The notes: a model not told the origin generated them from the sequence alone. 64,000 nucleotides of DNA from Marinobacter persicus (GCF_900114155.1 NZ_FOSC01000006.1:105048-169047); one strand, 5' to 3'. Counted from the first letter of the stretch, positions 45,777 to 56,173 are shown. Translations and numbers: made by a program.

Positions 45777-46523
45777 ATGGCCCAGGCAATTCGACTCCAG
45801 CAAGTCTCTCCTCTCAAAGCTTCCTGTAACCAGTGCAGTCTGAGTAACTTGTGCCTGCCACTGGCAATCGAGGAAAACGATCTCGACAGCCTCGAAGACA
45901 TTGTCCAGCAGGGGCGCATTTACAACCGCGGCGAACACATTTTTGATCAGAGCACCCCGGTACGCTCGTGCTTTGCGGTCAAGAGTGGGTCGGTGAAAAC
46001 CTCGATCATTACCGAGGGCGGCGAAGAGCAGGTCACCGGCTTTTTCATGCCCGGTGAGCTGGTGGGGCTGGACAGCATGAGCGGTGAGACCTATGCCTGT
46101 ACCGCCCGCGCCCTGGAACGAACCAGCGTGTGCGAATTTCCGGTGGAAAAACTCGAGGAACTGACCGGCAGGCTGCCAGAGCTGCAGCACCACATGTACC
46201 GGATGATGAGCCAGGAAATCCAGAACAGCCACCAGCTGGCCATGCTGTTGAGCAAGAACACCGCCGAAGAGCGCATTGCCGCGCTGTTGCTGTCGCTGTC
46301 CAGCCGTTTTCGTCGGCGCCGGATGTCAGCGACCAACTTCAGTCTGCCCATGGCCCGGAACGACATTGCCAATTTCCTGGGTCTGGCGGTGGAAACGGTC
46401 AGTCGTGTGTTCACCCGCTTCCAGAACCAGGGCATCATCCGTGCCCGGGGCCGGGAAGTGGAGCTGCTGGATGTTGACGCTCTGCAGCTGGTCACCCGGG
46501 ACTTCGCCCGGCAGGGTCAGTAA
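45777..46523 (+). CDS. fnr: Oxygen-sensing transcription regulator FNR/ANR
   Basis: FNR binds an oxygen-labile 4Fe-4S cluster and controls anaerobic genes. The four cluster cysteines are visible: C17, C20 and C26 near the N-terminus and C108 (ETYACTARAL). A cAMP-like beta-roll, a dimer helix and an HTH follow; the recognition helix holds the E-xx-SR signature (VETVSRVF) of the FNR class. It is preceded by a perfect FNR box. Its 3' end overlaps the convergent gene by seven bases. Confidence 0.95.
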   Translation: MAQAIRLQQVSPLKASCNQCSLSNLCLPLAIEENDLDSLEDIVQQGRIYNRGEHIFDQSTPVRSCFAVKSGSVKTSIITEGGEEQVTGFFMPGELVGLDSMSGETYACTARALERTSVCEFPVEKLEELTGRLPELQHHMYRMMSQEIQNSHQLAMLLSKNTAEERIAALLLSLSSRFRRRRMSATNFSLPMARNDIANFLGLAVETVSRVFTRFQNQGIIRARGREVELLDVDALQLVTRDFARQGQ

Positions 46524-47374
46524 TCGGGCTGACCCGCCCTGACCATTTTCAGCTCCTCGGATAACCAGTTACGCCACGGCAACTGTTTGATGCCGAACGT
46601 ATTCTTGATCTTGCTGCAGACCATGGTGGTGTTTACCGGTTCCAGATGCCCCCATTCCGGCATGTCATCCACCACCCGAAGGTGTTCAGGAATGCCGGGA
46701 AGACCAAGTATATCCAGCCCCAGCTCATAGAAGTTCACTGCCTCGGCACCGGCGTACTGGTAGGAACCCCATACTTCTGCCCCGCAGTCCAGCTGCATCA
46801 CGATAGCAGCCATCACCCGCGCCAGGTCGGCTACTGCCACCGGCTGCCCCCGGCAGCGCCCCGGCAACGCCACGGAGCCTCCGTGTGCGGCCTGTTTGTT
46901 CAGCTTTCGGATAATCCGGGCCAGACTCCAGCCAGTGCGCAAAATAATATGCCGGGGAAGCGAGGTGCGCAGGGCCTGCTCGCATTCCCACTGCCAACGA
47001 CCCAACTCATTGATCGGTTGACCAGGGTTGGAAGAAATGTAGGCACCTTGCTTGCGACCATCAAACACATAGCAGGACGACAGTTGCAGCAGCGCCATAC
47101 CCCGTTCGCGGGCATGCTCGGCCATGGCAATCGGCAGGGCGAAGGCGGCGGCGTGGGTCGCTTCACGGTCCTGTTCGGCTTTTTCCGGGTCGTCCAGCCA
47201 GAGCGCGTTAACAATCAGGTCGGTATCTTCCGGCACCCAGTTTGCCAGCGCGGTGGCGGTGGCTTTGGACGGGTCACTGACCAGCAACGGGCTGACGTTC
47301 AGGTGGGTTTTACCCAAGCGCTCCAGAAGCACCTTCCCAAGCGGGCCGTAATCGTGAACAACTAGAACATGCAC
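46517..47374 (-). CDS. RmlD-like NAD(P)-binding protein, active site apparently lost
   Basis: The protein has a Rossmann-type start (VHVLVVHDYGPLGKVLLERL) and the RmlD-type segments LIVNALWLDDPEKAE, SSCYVFDG and RTGWSLAR. At the place of the catalytic YxxxK (YGRSK in relatives) it reads LGRWQ, so both Tyr and Lys seem replaced. It may be a non-catalytic sugar-nucleotide-binding protein. GTG 47374 is used as start, 12 bases after GGAGG; TTG 47398 is an alternative. It lies downstream of alr on the same strand. Confidence 0.78.
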   Translation of the reverse strand: MHVLVVHDYGPLGKVLLERLGKTHLNVSPLLVSDPSKATATALANWVPEDTDLIVNALWLDDPEKAEQDREATHAAAFALPIAMAEHARERGMALLQLSSCYVFDGRKQGAYISSNPGQPINELGRWQWECEQALRTSLPRHIILRTGWSLARIIRKLNKQAAHGGSVALPGRCRGQPVAVADLARVMAAIVMQLDCGAEVWGSYQYAGAEAVNFYELGLDILGLPGIPEHLRVVDDMPEWGHLEPVNTTMVCSKIKNTFGIKQLPWRNWLSEELKMVRAGQPDY

Positions 47375-47411
47375 GTTGAAACCATGCCTCCGGAACAAGC
47401 GTAAAAGGGGT

Positions 47412-48491
47412 TTACTGATAGATTCTGGGCACCCGGGCGGTGACCCCGGTCAGTAGCTCATAGCCGATGGTACCGGCATGCATGGCCACTTCGTCAACAC
47501 TGACGGTCGGGCCCCAGAGCTCGACGGTATCGCCCTCCCCGGCCGCCGGAGCCTGTGTCAGATCCACCGCCAGCATATCCATGGAAACCCTCCCCAGCAA
47601 GCGTACCCGCTGGCCATTGATCGCCGCCGGCGTACCAGTGCCGGCATGGCGCGGGTAACCATCACCATAGCCGATGGCCACCATGCCCATGCGGGTTTGG
47701 TGCTCGGCTGTCCAGGTCGCACCGTACCCCACGGACTCACCGGGCTGCAGGATGCGGGTGGCGATCAACGGAGCCTCCAGGGTCATGGCTGGCATCAGGC
47801 CCAGATCCAGCCCGGTCCGGCTTTCCAGTGGCGAGCCGCCATACAGCATGATGCCCGGCCGGCTCCAGTCAAACAGGGTTTGCCCTTCACGGAAATGCGC
47901 CGCCGAGTTGCCCACACTGCGCATGAGCGCAGGCCAGGGCGCGGTGGCTTGTTCAAACAACCGCGTTTGTTCCGCGGTCATCGGGTGTTCCGTGTGATCG
48001 GCACAGGCGAAGTGGGTAACAAATCCCAGCAACCGCGCCTGGCACCCCGTGTTCGCCAGCTGGTCGACAACGGATGTCAGCTCGTGCGGGCGAAATCCCA
48101 GGCGATTCATGCCGGTGTTCACTTTTAACCAGAACCTCGGCGCCGCCTCACTCTTTTCTTTCAGCCAAGCGAGCTGCCGGGGGCTGTGTATGACCGGCTC
48201 GAAACCCTGTTCGTTACAGGTGGGAAGATCAGCCGCTTCATGCACACCCTGCAGCAACACCACCGGCTGGGACAGGCCCTCGGCACGAATGCGCGTGGCC
48301 TCTTCAATGCAGGCAACCGCGTAACGGCGGGCCTCACCGGCAAGCGCACTGGCGACCGGGCCAATACCATGACCATAACCATCCGCCTTGATCACCGCCA
48401 TGGCCTGAGCCTGCCCGGCAAGACCGCAAGCCAGACGGTAGTTGTGGCGGATCGCATCAAGGTGAATGCGGGCAACGGTGGGCCTGGGCAT
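47412..48491 (-). CDS. alr: Alanine racemase
   Basis: Alr interconverts L- and D-alanine for cell-wall synthesis. The 359-residue protein has PLP lysine K35 (AVIKADGYGHG) and the catalytic tyrosine region SVGYGATWTAEH, with the C-terminal GRVSMDML and YELLTGVTARVPR segments. Its ATG shares one base with the dnaB stop (TAATG), so translation is probably coupled. The dnaB-alr order is common in gammaproteobacteria. Confidence 0.97.
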   Translation of the reverse strand: MPRPTVARIHLDAIRHNYRLACGLAGQAQAMAVIKADGYGHGIGPVASALAGEARRYAVACIEEATRIRAEGLSQPVVLLQGVHEAADLPTCNEQGFEPVIHSPRQLAWLKEKSEAAPRFWLKVNTGMNRLGFRPHELTSVVDQLANTGCQARLLGFVTHFACADHTEHPMTAEQTRLFEQATAPWPALMRSVGNSAAHFREGQTLFDWSRPGIMLYGGSPLESRTGLDLGLMPAMTLEAPLIATRILQPGESVGYGATWTAEHQTRMGMVAIGYGDGYPRHAGTGTPAAINGQRVRLLGRVSMDMLAVDLTQAPAAGEGDTVELWGPTVSVDEVAMHAGTIGYELLTGVTARVPRIYQ

Positions 48492-49897
48492 TAATAGTCT
48501 CCACCGTAGTCGCCATAATCGCCGTGCGCGAGGTCTTCAAACTTGGTGTATTTACCGATGAAGGCCAGGCGGGTGGTACCAATGGGGCCGTTCCGCTGCT
48601 TGCCGATGATGATTTCGGCAATTCCTTTATCCGGGGTGTCTTCGTTGTACACCTCGTCCCGGTAGACGAACATGATGACGTCGGCGTCCTGCTCAATGGC
48701 GCCGGATTCCCGCAGGTCCGAGTTGACCGGCCGTTTATTGGGCCGCTGCTCCAGGCTCCGGTTCAACTGGGAAAGTGCCACCACCGGGCAGTTCAGCTCT
48801 TTTGCCAGGCCTTTGAGCGAGCGGGATATCTCGGAAATCTCAGCGGTCCGGCCCTCGGTGTTACCCGGCACCCGCATCAACTGCAGATAGTCGACCATGA
48901 TCAGGCCCAGTTTGCCGCCATTCTCACGTGCGACACGCCGGGCACGGGATCGCATTTCCGTGGGGCTCAGCCCAGGGGTGTCATCAATATAGAGCGGTTT
49001 GTCTTTGAGCAGGCTGACGGCCGAGGTCAACCGGGGCCAGTCGTCTTCTTCCAGGTTACCGCTACGCACTTTGGTCTGATCAATACGCCCCAACGACGAC
49101 AGCATACGCATGGCCAGGGCATCGGCGGGCATTTCCATACTGAATACCATGATCGGCACCCCGGCGGTGATCAGGGCGTTCTCGACAATGTTCATGGCAA
49201 AGGTGGTCTTACCCATGGACGGTCGCCCGGCCACGATGATCAGGTCTGCCGGCTGCATGCCGGAGGTCTGCTCATCCAGGTCCTTGAAGCCGGTGGTCAG
49301 GCCGGTAGTGCGCTCGCCGGATTCAAACAGCTCTTCGATGCGGGTCAGCGCATCGGCCAGAATCGGGTTGATCCCCTTGGGGCCGGAGCCCTCCTTGGAC
49401 CGGGATTCGGCAATCTGAAACACGTTGCGCTCGGCTTCATCGAGCAGTTCGGAACTCTTCCGCCCCTGGGGGTTGAAAGCCGAATCGGAAATCTTGCCGG
49501 AGACTTCCACCAGCTGGCGCAGAATTGAACGTTCCTTGACGATGTCGGCGTAGGCACGAATGTTGGCCGCACCCGGGGTCTTTTCCGCCAGTTCGGCCAG
49601 GTAGGACAGACCGCCGGCGTCCTCGATGTCGCCGGCCCGCTCCAGATACTCCGCCAGTGTGACCACGTCCAGGGGTTCACTCTCACTGGCCAGGCGCTCG
49701 ATTGCCCCGAAAATCAGCCGGTGATCCTGGCGGTAGAAGTCAACAGCCGAGATGGTTTCCGCCACTTCGTCGTAACGACGGTTATCGAGCATCAAACCAC
49801 CCAACACTGCCTGTTCGGCTTCGACGGAATGGGGTGGAACCTTGATTCGACTGGTTTCGGCGTCAACAGGGGCGGATTTGGTGTTCAGATTGGCCAT
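48491..49897 (-). CDS. dnaB: Replicative DNA helicase DnaB
   Basis: DnaB is the hexameric fork helicase. The protein (468 residues from ATG 49897) has the N-terminal domain (PPHSVEAEQAVLGGLMLDN), Walker A GRPSMGKTT, Walker B LIMVDYLQLM and the DLRESGAIEQDADVIMF motif. No intein is inserted. GTG 49903 is a possible alternative start. It follows the rpsF-rplI operon, separated by a hairpin at 49987. Confidence 0.97.
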   Translation of the reverse strand: MANLNTKSAPVDAETSRIKVPPHSVEAEQAVLGGLMLDNRRYDEVAETISAVDFYRQDHRLIFGAIERLASESEPLDVVTLAEYLERAGDIEDAGGLSYLAELAEKTPGAANIRAYADIVKERSILRQLVEVSGKISDSAFNPQGRKSSELLDEAERNVFQIAESRSKEGSGPKGINPILADALTRIEELFESGERTTGLTTGFKDLDEQTSGMQPADLIIVAGRPSMGKTTFAMNIVENALITAGVPIMVFSMEMPADALAMRMLSSLGRIDQTKVRSGNLEEDDWPRLTSAVSLLKDKPLYIDDTPGLSPTEMRSRARRVARENGGKLGLIMVDYLQLMRVPGNTEGRTAEISEISRSLKGLAKELNCPVVALSQLNRSLEQRPNKRPVNSDLRESGAIEQDADVIMFVYRDEVYNEDTPDKGIAEIIIGKQRNGPIGTTRLAFIGKYTKFEDLAHGDYGDYGGDY

Positions 49898-49986
49898 GCA
49901 CACACTTCTTCAGGGTCAGCCAGCCAGACACAAACAGACTGCCGGCAAGCGGGAATAAAATCGGAAATACAAGAATACCAGAAAGC

Positions 49987-50021
49987 AACGGGCCCGAAAC
50001 CGTCTCCGGTTCGGGCCCGTT
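49987..50021 (-). terminator. Hairpin after rplI
   Basis: A long GC-rich stem (AACGGGCCCGAA with TTCGGGCCCGTT, extended by ACCG/CGGT around one bulge) lies 60 bases after the rplI stop. The T-run on the minus strand is weak (TTGCTTT), so termination may be partial. Confidence 0.6.
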
Positions 50022-50081
50022 TCAGGCTGGCCGGAACAAATGCCCGGCCGGCCATGCCAGTGCTAACATCCTGGAGGCTGA

Positions 50082-50528
50082 TCAGCCAGCAACAACGGCC
50101 AGGTTGATAGTCACTTCTACGTCGGTGTGCAGCTGCAGTTCGATTTCGTACTCGCCGGTCACGCGGATCGGACCTTCCGGCAGACGAACTTCGCTCTTCT
50201 CGACTTCTGTACCGGCAGCGGTAATCGCGTCTGCGATGTCACGCACGCCAATGGAGCCGAACAGCTTGCCTTCTTCACCAGCCTTGGAAGTGATGGTGAC
50301 AGAAGTACCTTCCAGAGCTTCGGCGCGGGCCTGGGCAGCAGCCAGTTTTTCGGCAGCGGCTTTTTCCAGCTCGGCACGGCGCTCTTCAAATGCCTTGATG
50401 TTTGCTTCAGTGGCAGGCACCGCCTTGCCATACGGAAGCAGGAAATTACGACCGTAACCGGCCTTTACTTTGACCTTGTCGCCCAGAGAGCCAAGGTTTG
50501 CTACTTTCTCGAGCAGAATAACTTCCAT
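50082..50528 (-). CDS. rplI: 50S ribosomal protein L9
   Basis: The 148-residue protein has the L9 start [36 protein letters not shown] (given here as its key parts only: VILLEKV and GYGRNFLLP), a long connecting helix and the C-terminal domain. It ends the rpsF-rpsR-DUF2232-rplI operon, 20 bases after the membrane protein gene. Length matches E. coli L9. Confidence 0.97.
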   Translation of the reverse strand: MEVILLEKVANLGSLGDKVKVKAGYGRNFLLPYGKAVPATEANIKAFEERRAELEKAAAEKLAAAQARAEALEGTSVTITSKAGEEGKLFGSIGVRDIADAITAAGTEVEKSEVRLPEGPIRVTGEYEIELQLHTDVEVTINLAVVAG

Positions 50529-50548
50529 CTCGTTAACCTCTTCGTGCT

Positions 50549-51415
50549 TTATTCAGCCGACCCGACAGGCTTGATACGCCCCCGGATATTCAGCCAGCTA
50601 TCCACAAAAGCCAGCACCAACAAAAACATCATCAGACTCGGACCCAGCAACACCAGCGCCACATAAAACGCCGCCAGCCAGTTACCGCTCAGCCCTTTTC
50701 GGCCTACGACACCGTGTACCAGCGCAAGACCCGCCATGAACAATGGCGTTCCAGCTGCCCATGCCAGCAGCAGCGAGTTCAGGCCCAGCACCGGCCCGGC
50801 CACCATGGTCACCGCACAGAGTACGGCAATCACCGGCGACAACCGCAGGCTGTGGAACTCCTTGCGGAATCCACCCGGGTTGTACAACCCGGCCTGCCAC
50901 GCCCTCGCCAGCATGGTCATACCAATTGCCGTGGCAAAATAGGTGCCGGCCATGCTTGCGTTCATGGTGTCGCGAATGATCAGCTCAAGTTCACTGCCCA
51001 GTTCGCGCGCCACGTCGGCATTGTACTGCTGGTAAAACTCGATACCGGCCTGGACCAGATCGTCCATCAGGGCCGGATACATTAATGGCAGCATCAGTCC
51101 GCTCAGGATGGCCAGAAACGCGCCGGATAACAGCGCCTTTTCCCAGGCCCCGCCGGTTCTGAGCAGCGACGCCATCAGCATCGTCTGCAGCAAAACCACC
51201 AGAGCGGTCGGATCCTGACCATACAACGCCCAGCCCAGGGCCGGAAGCATCGCCCACAGGCCAATTTGCAGGCCCTGACGAATGCCCAGCCGGAGTATGA
51301 CCAGGCCAACAACTGCTGCGCCTACCCAGAACAACAGGGGCAATGCAGTGGTTACTGCTGCTACCCCGCCAGCCTGGAGGGGACCGCGCATTACATACTG
51401 TGCCAGTGCACGCAT
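50549..51415 (-). CDS. DUF2232/YybS-like integral membrane protein
   Basis: The 288-residue protein has about eight hydrophobic helices and lies between rpsR and rplI. In pseudomonads and related bacteria a DUF2232 membrane protein occupies exactly this place. Helices with [17 protein letters not shown] and [20 protein letters not shown] near the C-terminus are typical. Function is unknown. It is 21 bases after rpsR and is co-transcribed with ribosomal protein genes, which is odd for a membrane protein. Confidence 0.85.
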   Translation of the reverse strand: MRALAQYVMRGPLQAGGVAAVTTALPLLFWVGAAVVGLVILRLGIRQGLQIGLWAMLPALGWALYGQDPTALVVLLQTMLMASLLRTGGAWEKALLSGAFLAILSGLMLPLMYPALMDDLVQAGIEFYQQYNADVARELGSELELIIRDTMNASMAGTYFATAIGMTMLARAWQAGLYNPGGFRKEFHSLRLSPVIAVLCAVTMVAGPVLGLNSLLLAWAAGTPLFMAGLALVHGVVGRKGLSGNWLAAFYVALVLLGPSLMMFLLVLAFVDSWLNIRGRIKPVGSAE

Positions 51416-51436
51416 GGTCCCGAGTCCTGTTTTTGC

Positions 51437-51667
51437 TTAGTGGTCGTGGCTATCCGTATACGGCAGCAGTGCCAGGTAGCGGGCGCGCTTGACAGCGGTA
51501 GCCAGCTGACGCTGATAACGTGCTTTGGTGCCGGTGATGCGGCTGGGCACGATCTTGCCGGTTTCAGTGATGTAGCCTTTCAGGGTGTCCAGATCCTTGT
51601 AATCGATCTGCTTGACACCTTCTGCCGTGAAACGACAGAACTTACGACGTCTGAAAAAACGAGCCAT
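51437..51667 (-). CDS. rpsR: 30S ribosomal protein S18
   Basis: The 76-residue basic protein begins [17 protein letters not shown] and contains the S18 motifs [12 protein letters not shown] and [26 protein letters not shown] (split here). It pairs with S6 in the 30S platform. It is 25 bases after rpsF, with GGAG before the ATG. Length and sequence are ordinary. Confidence 0.98.
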   Translation of the reverse strand: MARFFRRRKFCRFTAEGVKQIDYKDLDTLKGYITETGKIVPSRITGTKARYQRQLATAVKRARYLALLPYTDSHDH

Positions 51668-51692
51668 TAGATAACTCCTTAACTCCGGTTAA

Positions 51693-52100
51693 TTACTCTT
51701 CTTCGTCCTGCTTCTGGCTTTTCTCACCAGAATCAGACTCGGCAGAACGGCGAGGACGCTCGTCGCGGCGATCTTCACGGGACTCTGCAGCTTTCATCGG
51801 AGAAGGCTCGGTAACAGCCTCGTCCTGACGCAGAATCATCTCGCGGATGATGGCATCGTTGAACCGGAAGTTGTGAGTCAGCTCATCCATGGCGGGCTTG
51901 GAACATTCAACGTTCATCAGCACGTAGTGAGCCTTGTGAATCTTGTTGATCGGGTAAGCCAGGTGACGACGGCCCCAATCTTCCAGGCGATGTACCTTGC
52001 CGCCATCTTCAGTGATGACGCCGGTATAACGCTCGATCATCGCGGGCACTTGCTCGCTCTGATCCGGATGTACCATAAATACGATTTCGTAGTGACGCAT
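51693..52100 (-). CDS. rpsF: 30S ribosomal protein S6
   Basis: S6 binds S18 and 16S rRNA. The 135-residue protein has the S6 core ([18 protein letters not shown]) plus a charged tail of about 35 residues ending QKQDEEE. The C-terminal glutamates are the site where RimK adds more Glu, and rimK lies in this window at 11487. GGGAG precedes ATG 52100. It is the first gene of the operon. Confidence 0.97.
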   Translation of the reverse strand: MRHYEIVFMVHPDQSEQVPAMIERYTGVITEDGGKVHRLEDWGRRHLAYPINKIHKAHYVLMNVECSKPAMDELTHNFRFNDAIIREMILRQDEAVTEPSPMKAAESREDRRDERPRRSAESDSGEKSQKQDEEE

Positions 52101-52341
52101 GTGTTCTCCCTACGGTTTAAACAGCCTCCTTCCCCGACAACGAATGCCCGGGCCTGGAAGCAAGGAGTTGACAGCCAGGCTGTCGGTTCTATTTTTTGCT
52201 TTGATGATAAGGCTTTACAAGAAAGGCTTGATCAAAAGCGGGGCTTGAATTGCCTGATAACAGACAATAAAAGACCACCCCTGAAAACAGGGGTGGCATA
52301 TTCTAGGCCGGCCGGCCGGGTTGTGCAAGGTGTAATCAGCC
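52101..52341. promoter_or_regulatory. rpsF leader and rlmB trailer
   Basis: This 241-bp region holds the rpsF 5' leader on the minus strand. A perfect 7-bp hairpin (GACAGCC/GGCTGTC, 52170-52184) and the rlmB terminator at 52266 lie in it. Many bacteria carry an S6:S18-binding leader here, but the motif was not confirmed by eye. No clear promoter hexamers were recognised. Confidence 0.4.
52266..52296 (-). terminator. Intrinsic terminator after rlmB
   Basis: A perfect 9-bp stem (CCACCCCTG with CAGGGGTGG) with a 4-nt loop is followed on the minus strand by TCTTTTATT. It separates rlmB from the rpsF operon. Confidence 0.75.
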
Positions 52342-53079
52342 TTAACCCAGACGCTGGCGCACCGCCTCAAACAGGCAAACGCCGGTGGCCACGGACACAT
52401 TCAGGCTGTCCACGTGGCCGGCCATGGGAATGTTGATCAGTTGATCGCAATGCTCCCGGGTGAGCCGACGCATGCCCTTGCCCTCGGCACCCATCACCAG
52501 CGCCACCGGGCCGTTGAAATCGGCCTGGTAAAGGGTGGCATCGGCTTCACCGGCGGTGCCGATCAACCACACACCCTGCTCCTTGATCTCACGGAGGAAG
52601 CGCGCCAGATTGGTCACCCGCACAAACGGTACGGTTTCCGCCGCACCACAGGCCACCTTCCGGGCAACAGGGGTGAGCGTGGCGGATTTATCCTTGGGCA
52701 CAATCACCGCCTGCACACCGGCGGCATCAGCGGTCCGCATGCAGGCACCGAGGTTGTGGGGGTCGGTCACTCCGTCCAGCACCAACAGGAACGGCGGTTT
52801 CTCACTGCTTGCCAACTGCGACAGCAAATCGTCTTCCGTCCACTCCTTGCTGGCCGATACGGCAGCGACAATGCCCTGGTGAACACCCGACACCCGCTCA
52901 TCCAATTCCTTGCGATGAACAATCTGCCACCGCACACCAAGACCATCGAGGGCGCCGGTGACCGCCTTGACCCGCTTATCCTGGCGGCCGGTCTGAATCC
53001 ACACCCGCTGAAGCCGATCCGGCTCCCGCTTGAGCACCGCGTCTACCGCGTGCCAGCCAAAAATATATTCCTGAGACAC
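52342..53079 (-). CDS. rlmB: 23S rRNA (guanosine-2251-2'-O)-methyltransferase
   Basis: RlmB is a SPOUT methyltransferase of the 23S peptidyl-transferase region. The 245-residue protein has the substrate-binding N-domain ([15 protein letters not shown]) and SPOUT motifs [32 protein letters not shown] and [18 protein letters not shown] (motif 3 knot). GTG 53079 follows AGGAAAG. It lies downstream of rnr, the usual order. Confidence 0.96.
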   Translation of the reverse strand: MSQEYIFGWHAVDAVLKREPDRLQRVWIQTGRQDKRVKAVTGALDGLGVRWQIVHRKELDERVSGVHQGIVAAVSASKEWTEDDLLSQLASSEKPPFLLVLDGVTDPHNLGACMRTADAAGVQAVIVPKDKSATLTPVARKVACGAAETVPFVRVTNLARFLREIKEQGVWLIGTAGEADATLYQADFNGPVALVMGAEGKGMRRLTREHCDQLINIPMAGHVDSLNVSVATGVCLFEAVRQRLG

Positions 53080-53114
53080 TGATCTTTCCTGTATCTGGCG
53101 TTTCTGTACCGGGC

Positions 53115-55613
53115 TTATTTACCGGATTTGCCCTTCCGGCCACCGCCCCTGGCCGGTTTCCGGGCCTGCTTGGCGGCTTCGGCAACCAGTTTTTCCCGGG
53201 CGCTGGACGGTGGCACTTTGGCATTGGGCTGGCCACCGGACTTCGCCCCGGAGCGGCCGCCAGGGGAGCCGCCGGCTTTCTTCTTGCCGCCACGACCGCC
53301 TTTTTTGCCACGTGAGCCCTTGTCACTGACATCACGCCGGGCAATATCCAGCGCTTCCCGGTCGCCTTCTCTGTGTTTCGGCTCGCTGACCAGTTCCAGA
53401 TCGATCTTGCGGTCTTCCATGCCGACGCGGGCAACCTGCACACGAACCTCATCACCAAGGCGGAAACTGACGGCGGTCCGCTCACCAATCAACCGGTGCT
53501 TGATGGGGTCATGGTGGAAATAATCGCCACTCAGGGACGACACATGCACCAAGCCTTCAATGTAGATATCGGACAGGGACACAAAAATCCCGAAAGGCAC
53601 CACGGCCGCGATCACCCCATCGAATTCGTCGCCCACGTGATCCCGCAGAAACTCACACTTGAGCCAGGCTTCCACATCGCGGGTGGCGTCGTCGGCGCGG
53701 CGCTCGGTCATCGAGCACTGCTCGCCCAGCCGCTCCATATCGGCGTATTCGTAGGGGTAATGCGCCAGCTCCGGATCGGTCACTTTCGGAGTCACCACAT
53801 CCTTCTTCACTTCCGGCTTGTGAATCCGGGATTTGATGGCGCGATGGATAATCAAATCCGGGTACCGGCGAATCGGCGAGGTGAAGTGGGTGTAGCTGGC
53901 AAAGCCAAGGCCAAAGTGACCACTCTGCTCCGGGCTATAAACCGCCTGGCTAAGCGAGCGCAACATCACCATCTGAATGACGTTGGCATCCGGGCGATCC
54001 GCCACTTCCGCCAGCAACTGCTGGTAATCGGCGGAGGTCGGCTTGTCGCCGCCGCCCAGTTGCAGGCCCAGCTCGCCCAGGAACAGGCGCAGGTTCTGGA
54101 GCTTTTCTTCACCCGGGCCCTGATGCACCCGGTAAAGGGCCGGCACTTCGTGCTTTTTCAGGAAACGGGCGGTGGCAACGTTGGCGCACAGCATGCATTC
54201 TTCGACAATCTTGTGGGCATCGTTACGGTGCACCGGCACGATTTCTTCAATCTTGCGATTGGCATCGAAGACTATTTGGGTTTCGGTGGTTTCGAAATCG
54301 ATGGCGCCACGCTCGGTGCGTGCCTTGCGGAACTGCTTGTACAGATCGTAAAGATTGTGCAGATGCGGCAGCAGATCGGCGTAATGCTCACACAGCCGGT
54401 AACCCTCCTCGGTATCCGGGTGCTCGAGCATGGCGCTGACCTTGTTGTAAGTCAGTCGCGCATGGCTGCGCATGACCGCCTGGTAGAAGGTGTAGCCACT
54501 GAGGTTGCCGGCGGCGCTGATGGTCATGTCCGCCACCATGCACAGGCGATCCACGCCCGGGTTCAGTGAACACAGGCCGTTGGAAAGCTTCTCCGGCAGC
54601 ATGGGCACCACGTGGTCCGGGAAGTAAACCGAGTTACCACGGCGAACCGCTTCTTCATCCAGAGGCGAGCCCGGACGCACGTAATGGGACACATCGGCAA
54701 TGGCCACCACCAGCCGGTAACCGCCGCGCGGGCGCGGCTCGCAATAGATGGCGTCATCAAAATCCCGGGCAGTTTCGCCATCAATGGTGACCAGGCGCAT
54801 GTTACGCAGGTCGACCCGGTTGGCCTTGTCTTTCTCCTCTACCTCTTCAGAAATCGCAGCCGCCTGCTCACCCACCTCGGTAGGCCAGTTATGGGGGATG
54901 TCGTAGGAGCGAATGGCAACGTCAATTTCCATGCCCGGCGCCATGTGCTCGCCCAGGATCTCGACAATCTGCCCGGTGGGCTGGGTACGGATGGTGGGCT
55001 GGCGCAGGATATTGGCCACCACATACTGGCCATGCACCGCGCCGCCGGCCTGTTCATCCGGGATCAGGATTTCATGGTTGATGCGGGCGTTTTCCGGCAC
55101 GACGAAACCGATGCCGCTCTCTTTAAAGAAGCGACCAACGATCTGCTCGGTCTTGTGCTCCAGCACTTCGACGATCACACCCTCCCGGCGACCCCGATCG
55201 TCAATACGATCGACCCGCGCGGCCACGCGGTCACCGTGAAACACCTGACGCATTTGCCGGGCGGTGAGAAACAGGTCGGAGCCCTTGTCGTCGGGAATCA
55301 GAAACCCGAAACCGTCTTTGTGGCCGACAATGCGACCGGTCACCAGTTCGGCTTCTTCCAGCGGCAGGTAAGCGCCACGCCGGTTGCAGATCAACTGGCC
55401 ATCACGGCACATGGCGATCAGGCGCCGGCGGATGGCTTCAATGCTGTCCGGGTCAGTCTGCCCGAACTCCTGGCACAGGGTTTCGTGCGTGGCCGGCGCG
55501 CCCCTCTCTTTAAGGTGCTGGAGGATGTACTCGCGGCTCTGTACCGGGTTGTCGTACTTCTGCGCCTCAATCTCGGCGTTCGGGTCTTTGTGTTCTTTCT
55601 TCCGGGAAACCAT
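53115..55613 (-). CDS. rnr: Ribonuclease R
   Basis: RNase R is a 3'-5' exonuclease that degrades structured RNA. The 832-residue protein has a winged-helix N-terminus, cold-shock domains, the RNB catalytic domain with [11 protein letters not shown] (metal-binding Asp residues), the [11 protein letters not shown] motif, an S1 domain and a Lys/Gly-rich basic tail. ATG 55613 has AAGGA at good spacing. The rnr-rlmB pair is conserved. Confidence 0.97.
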   Translation of the reverse strand: MVSRKKEHKDPNAEIEAQKYDNPVQSREYILQHLKERGAPATHETLCQEFGQTDPDSIEAIRRRLIAMCRDGQLICNRRGAYLPLEEAELVTGRIVGHKDGFGFLIPDDKGSDLFLTARQMRQVFHGDRVAARVDRIDDRGRREGVIVEVLEHKTEQIVGRFFKESGIGFVVPENARINHEILIPDEQAGGAVHGQYVVANILRQPTIRTQPTGQIVEILGEHMAPGMEIDVAIRSYDIPHNWPTEVGEQAAAISEEVEEKDKANRVDLRNMRLVTIDGETARDFDDAIYCEPRPRGGYRLVVAIADVSHYVRPGSPLDEEAVRRGNSVYFPDHVVPMLPEKLSNGLCSLNPGVDRLCMVADMTISAAGNLSGYTFYQAVMRSHARLTYNKVSAMLEHPDTEEGYRLCEHYADLLPHLHNLYDLYKQFRKARTERGAIDFETTETQIVFDANRKIEEIVPVHRNDAHKIVEECMLCANVATARFLKKHEVPALYRVHQGPGEEKLQNLRLFLGELGLQLGGGDKPTSADYQQLLAEVADRPDANVIQMVMLRSLSQAVYSPEQSGHFGLGFASYTHFTSPIRRYPDLIIHRAIKSRIHKPEVKKDVVTPKVTDPELAHYPYEYADMERLGEQCSMTERRADDATRDVEAWLKCEFLRDHVGDEFDGVIAAVVPFGIFVSLSDIYIEGLVHVSSLSGDYFHHDPIKHRLIGERTAVSFRLGDEVRVQVARVGMEDRKIDLELVSEPKHREGDREALDIARRDVSDKGSRGKKGGRGGKKKAGGSPGGRSGAKSGGQPNAKVPPSSAREKLVAEAAKQARKPARGGGRKGKSGK

Positions 55614-55749
55614 TCGGATCCTTGTTTGCTGGCCGCTTAGTGCGGCGGAATTCGTGTTTGCCTCAGTATAACGTTGTGAACAGGCCCATGCCTAACAAGT
55701 GCCTGTATAGTACGCACAATTACTCGAAAAACTTTTTTAAAAAAAATGT

Positions 55750-55778
55750 TTGACAGCTTCGGGAGCGATCAGTAAAGT
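55750..55778 (+). promoter_or_regulatory. tRNA-Leu promoter
   Basis: TTGACA (55750-55755), a 17-nt spacer and TAAAGT (55773-55778) are followed by the discriminator ACGCGCC, identical to that of the tRNA-Met promoter. An A/T-rich stretch just upstream (55730-55748) could be an UP element. Confidence 0.7.
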
Positions 55779-55818
55779 ACGCGCCATCGGTTGAGGGGCA
55801 CACCTCAACAAGTCATCT

Positions 55819-55905
55819 GCCGAGGTGGCGAAATTGGTAGACGCGCTAGCTTCAGGTGCTAGTGGGGGCAACCCCGTGGAGGTTCAAGTCCTCTCCTCGG
55901 CACCA
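55819..55905 (+). tRNA. tRNA-Leu(CAG)
   Basis: An 87-nt class II tRNA with encoded CCA: acceptor GCCGAGG pairs with CCTCGGC, the anticodon stem CTAGC/GCTAG holds CAG, and the long variable arm GGGGGCAACCCC and T-arm GGTTCAAGTCC are visible. Confidence 0.97.
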
Positions 55906-56057
55906 CTTCTTCCCTCTAAGAAGTGGCTTTGAAAATACCCGAACCAATCAAAACTCCCACACCCTTAGAAACCTCAGCATGACCCTATGGTGCTGGTTTA
56001 TTGTTTCTATTTGGTGACTACTCCGTTGCCGAATACCATGAACTCCGTGCAGGGAGC

Positions 56058-56160
56058 CAATCAGGTAGGGCTTTCCAAAACACGCTGTAAATACTTCCCT
56101 GTACCGCTCGAGCTCCGCCATCCCTGGCTCCGCACGGTTTTGGAAAGCCCTACCTGATTG
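56058..56160 (-). repeat. Structured intergenic repeat, copy 4
   Basis: A perfect 24-bp inverted repeat (56058-56081 with 56137-56160) encloses a TAC/GTA hairpin with TTCCCT and a GCCA/TGGC hairpin with loop TCCC. On the minus strand the loops present GGA at 56123-56121 and 56098-56096, 25 nt apart. The linker is diverged from copies 1-3. It lies 14 bases after the ubiX stop. Confidence 0.83.
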
Positions 56161-56173
56161 ACTCCATCCGACT

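Noticed and set aside
48491-49897. Possible intein in dnaB
   Set aside because: The helicase motifs are contiguous and the length is normal.
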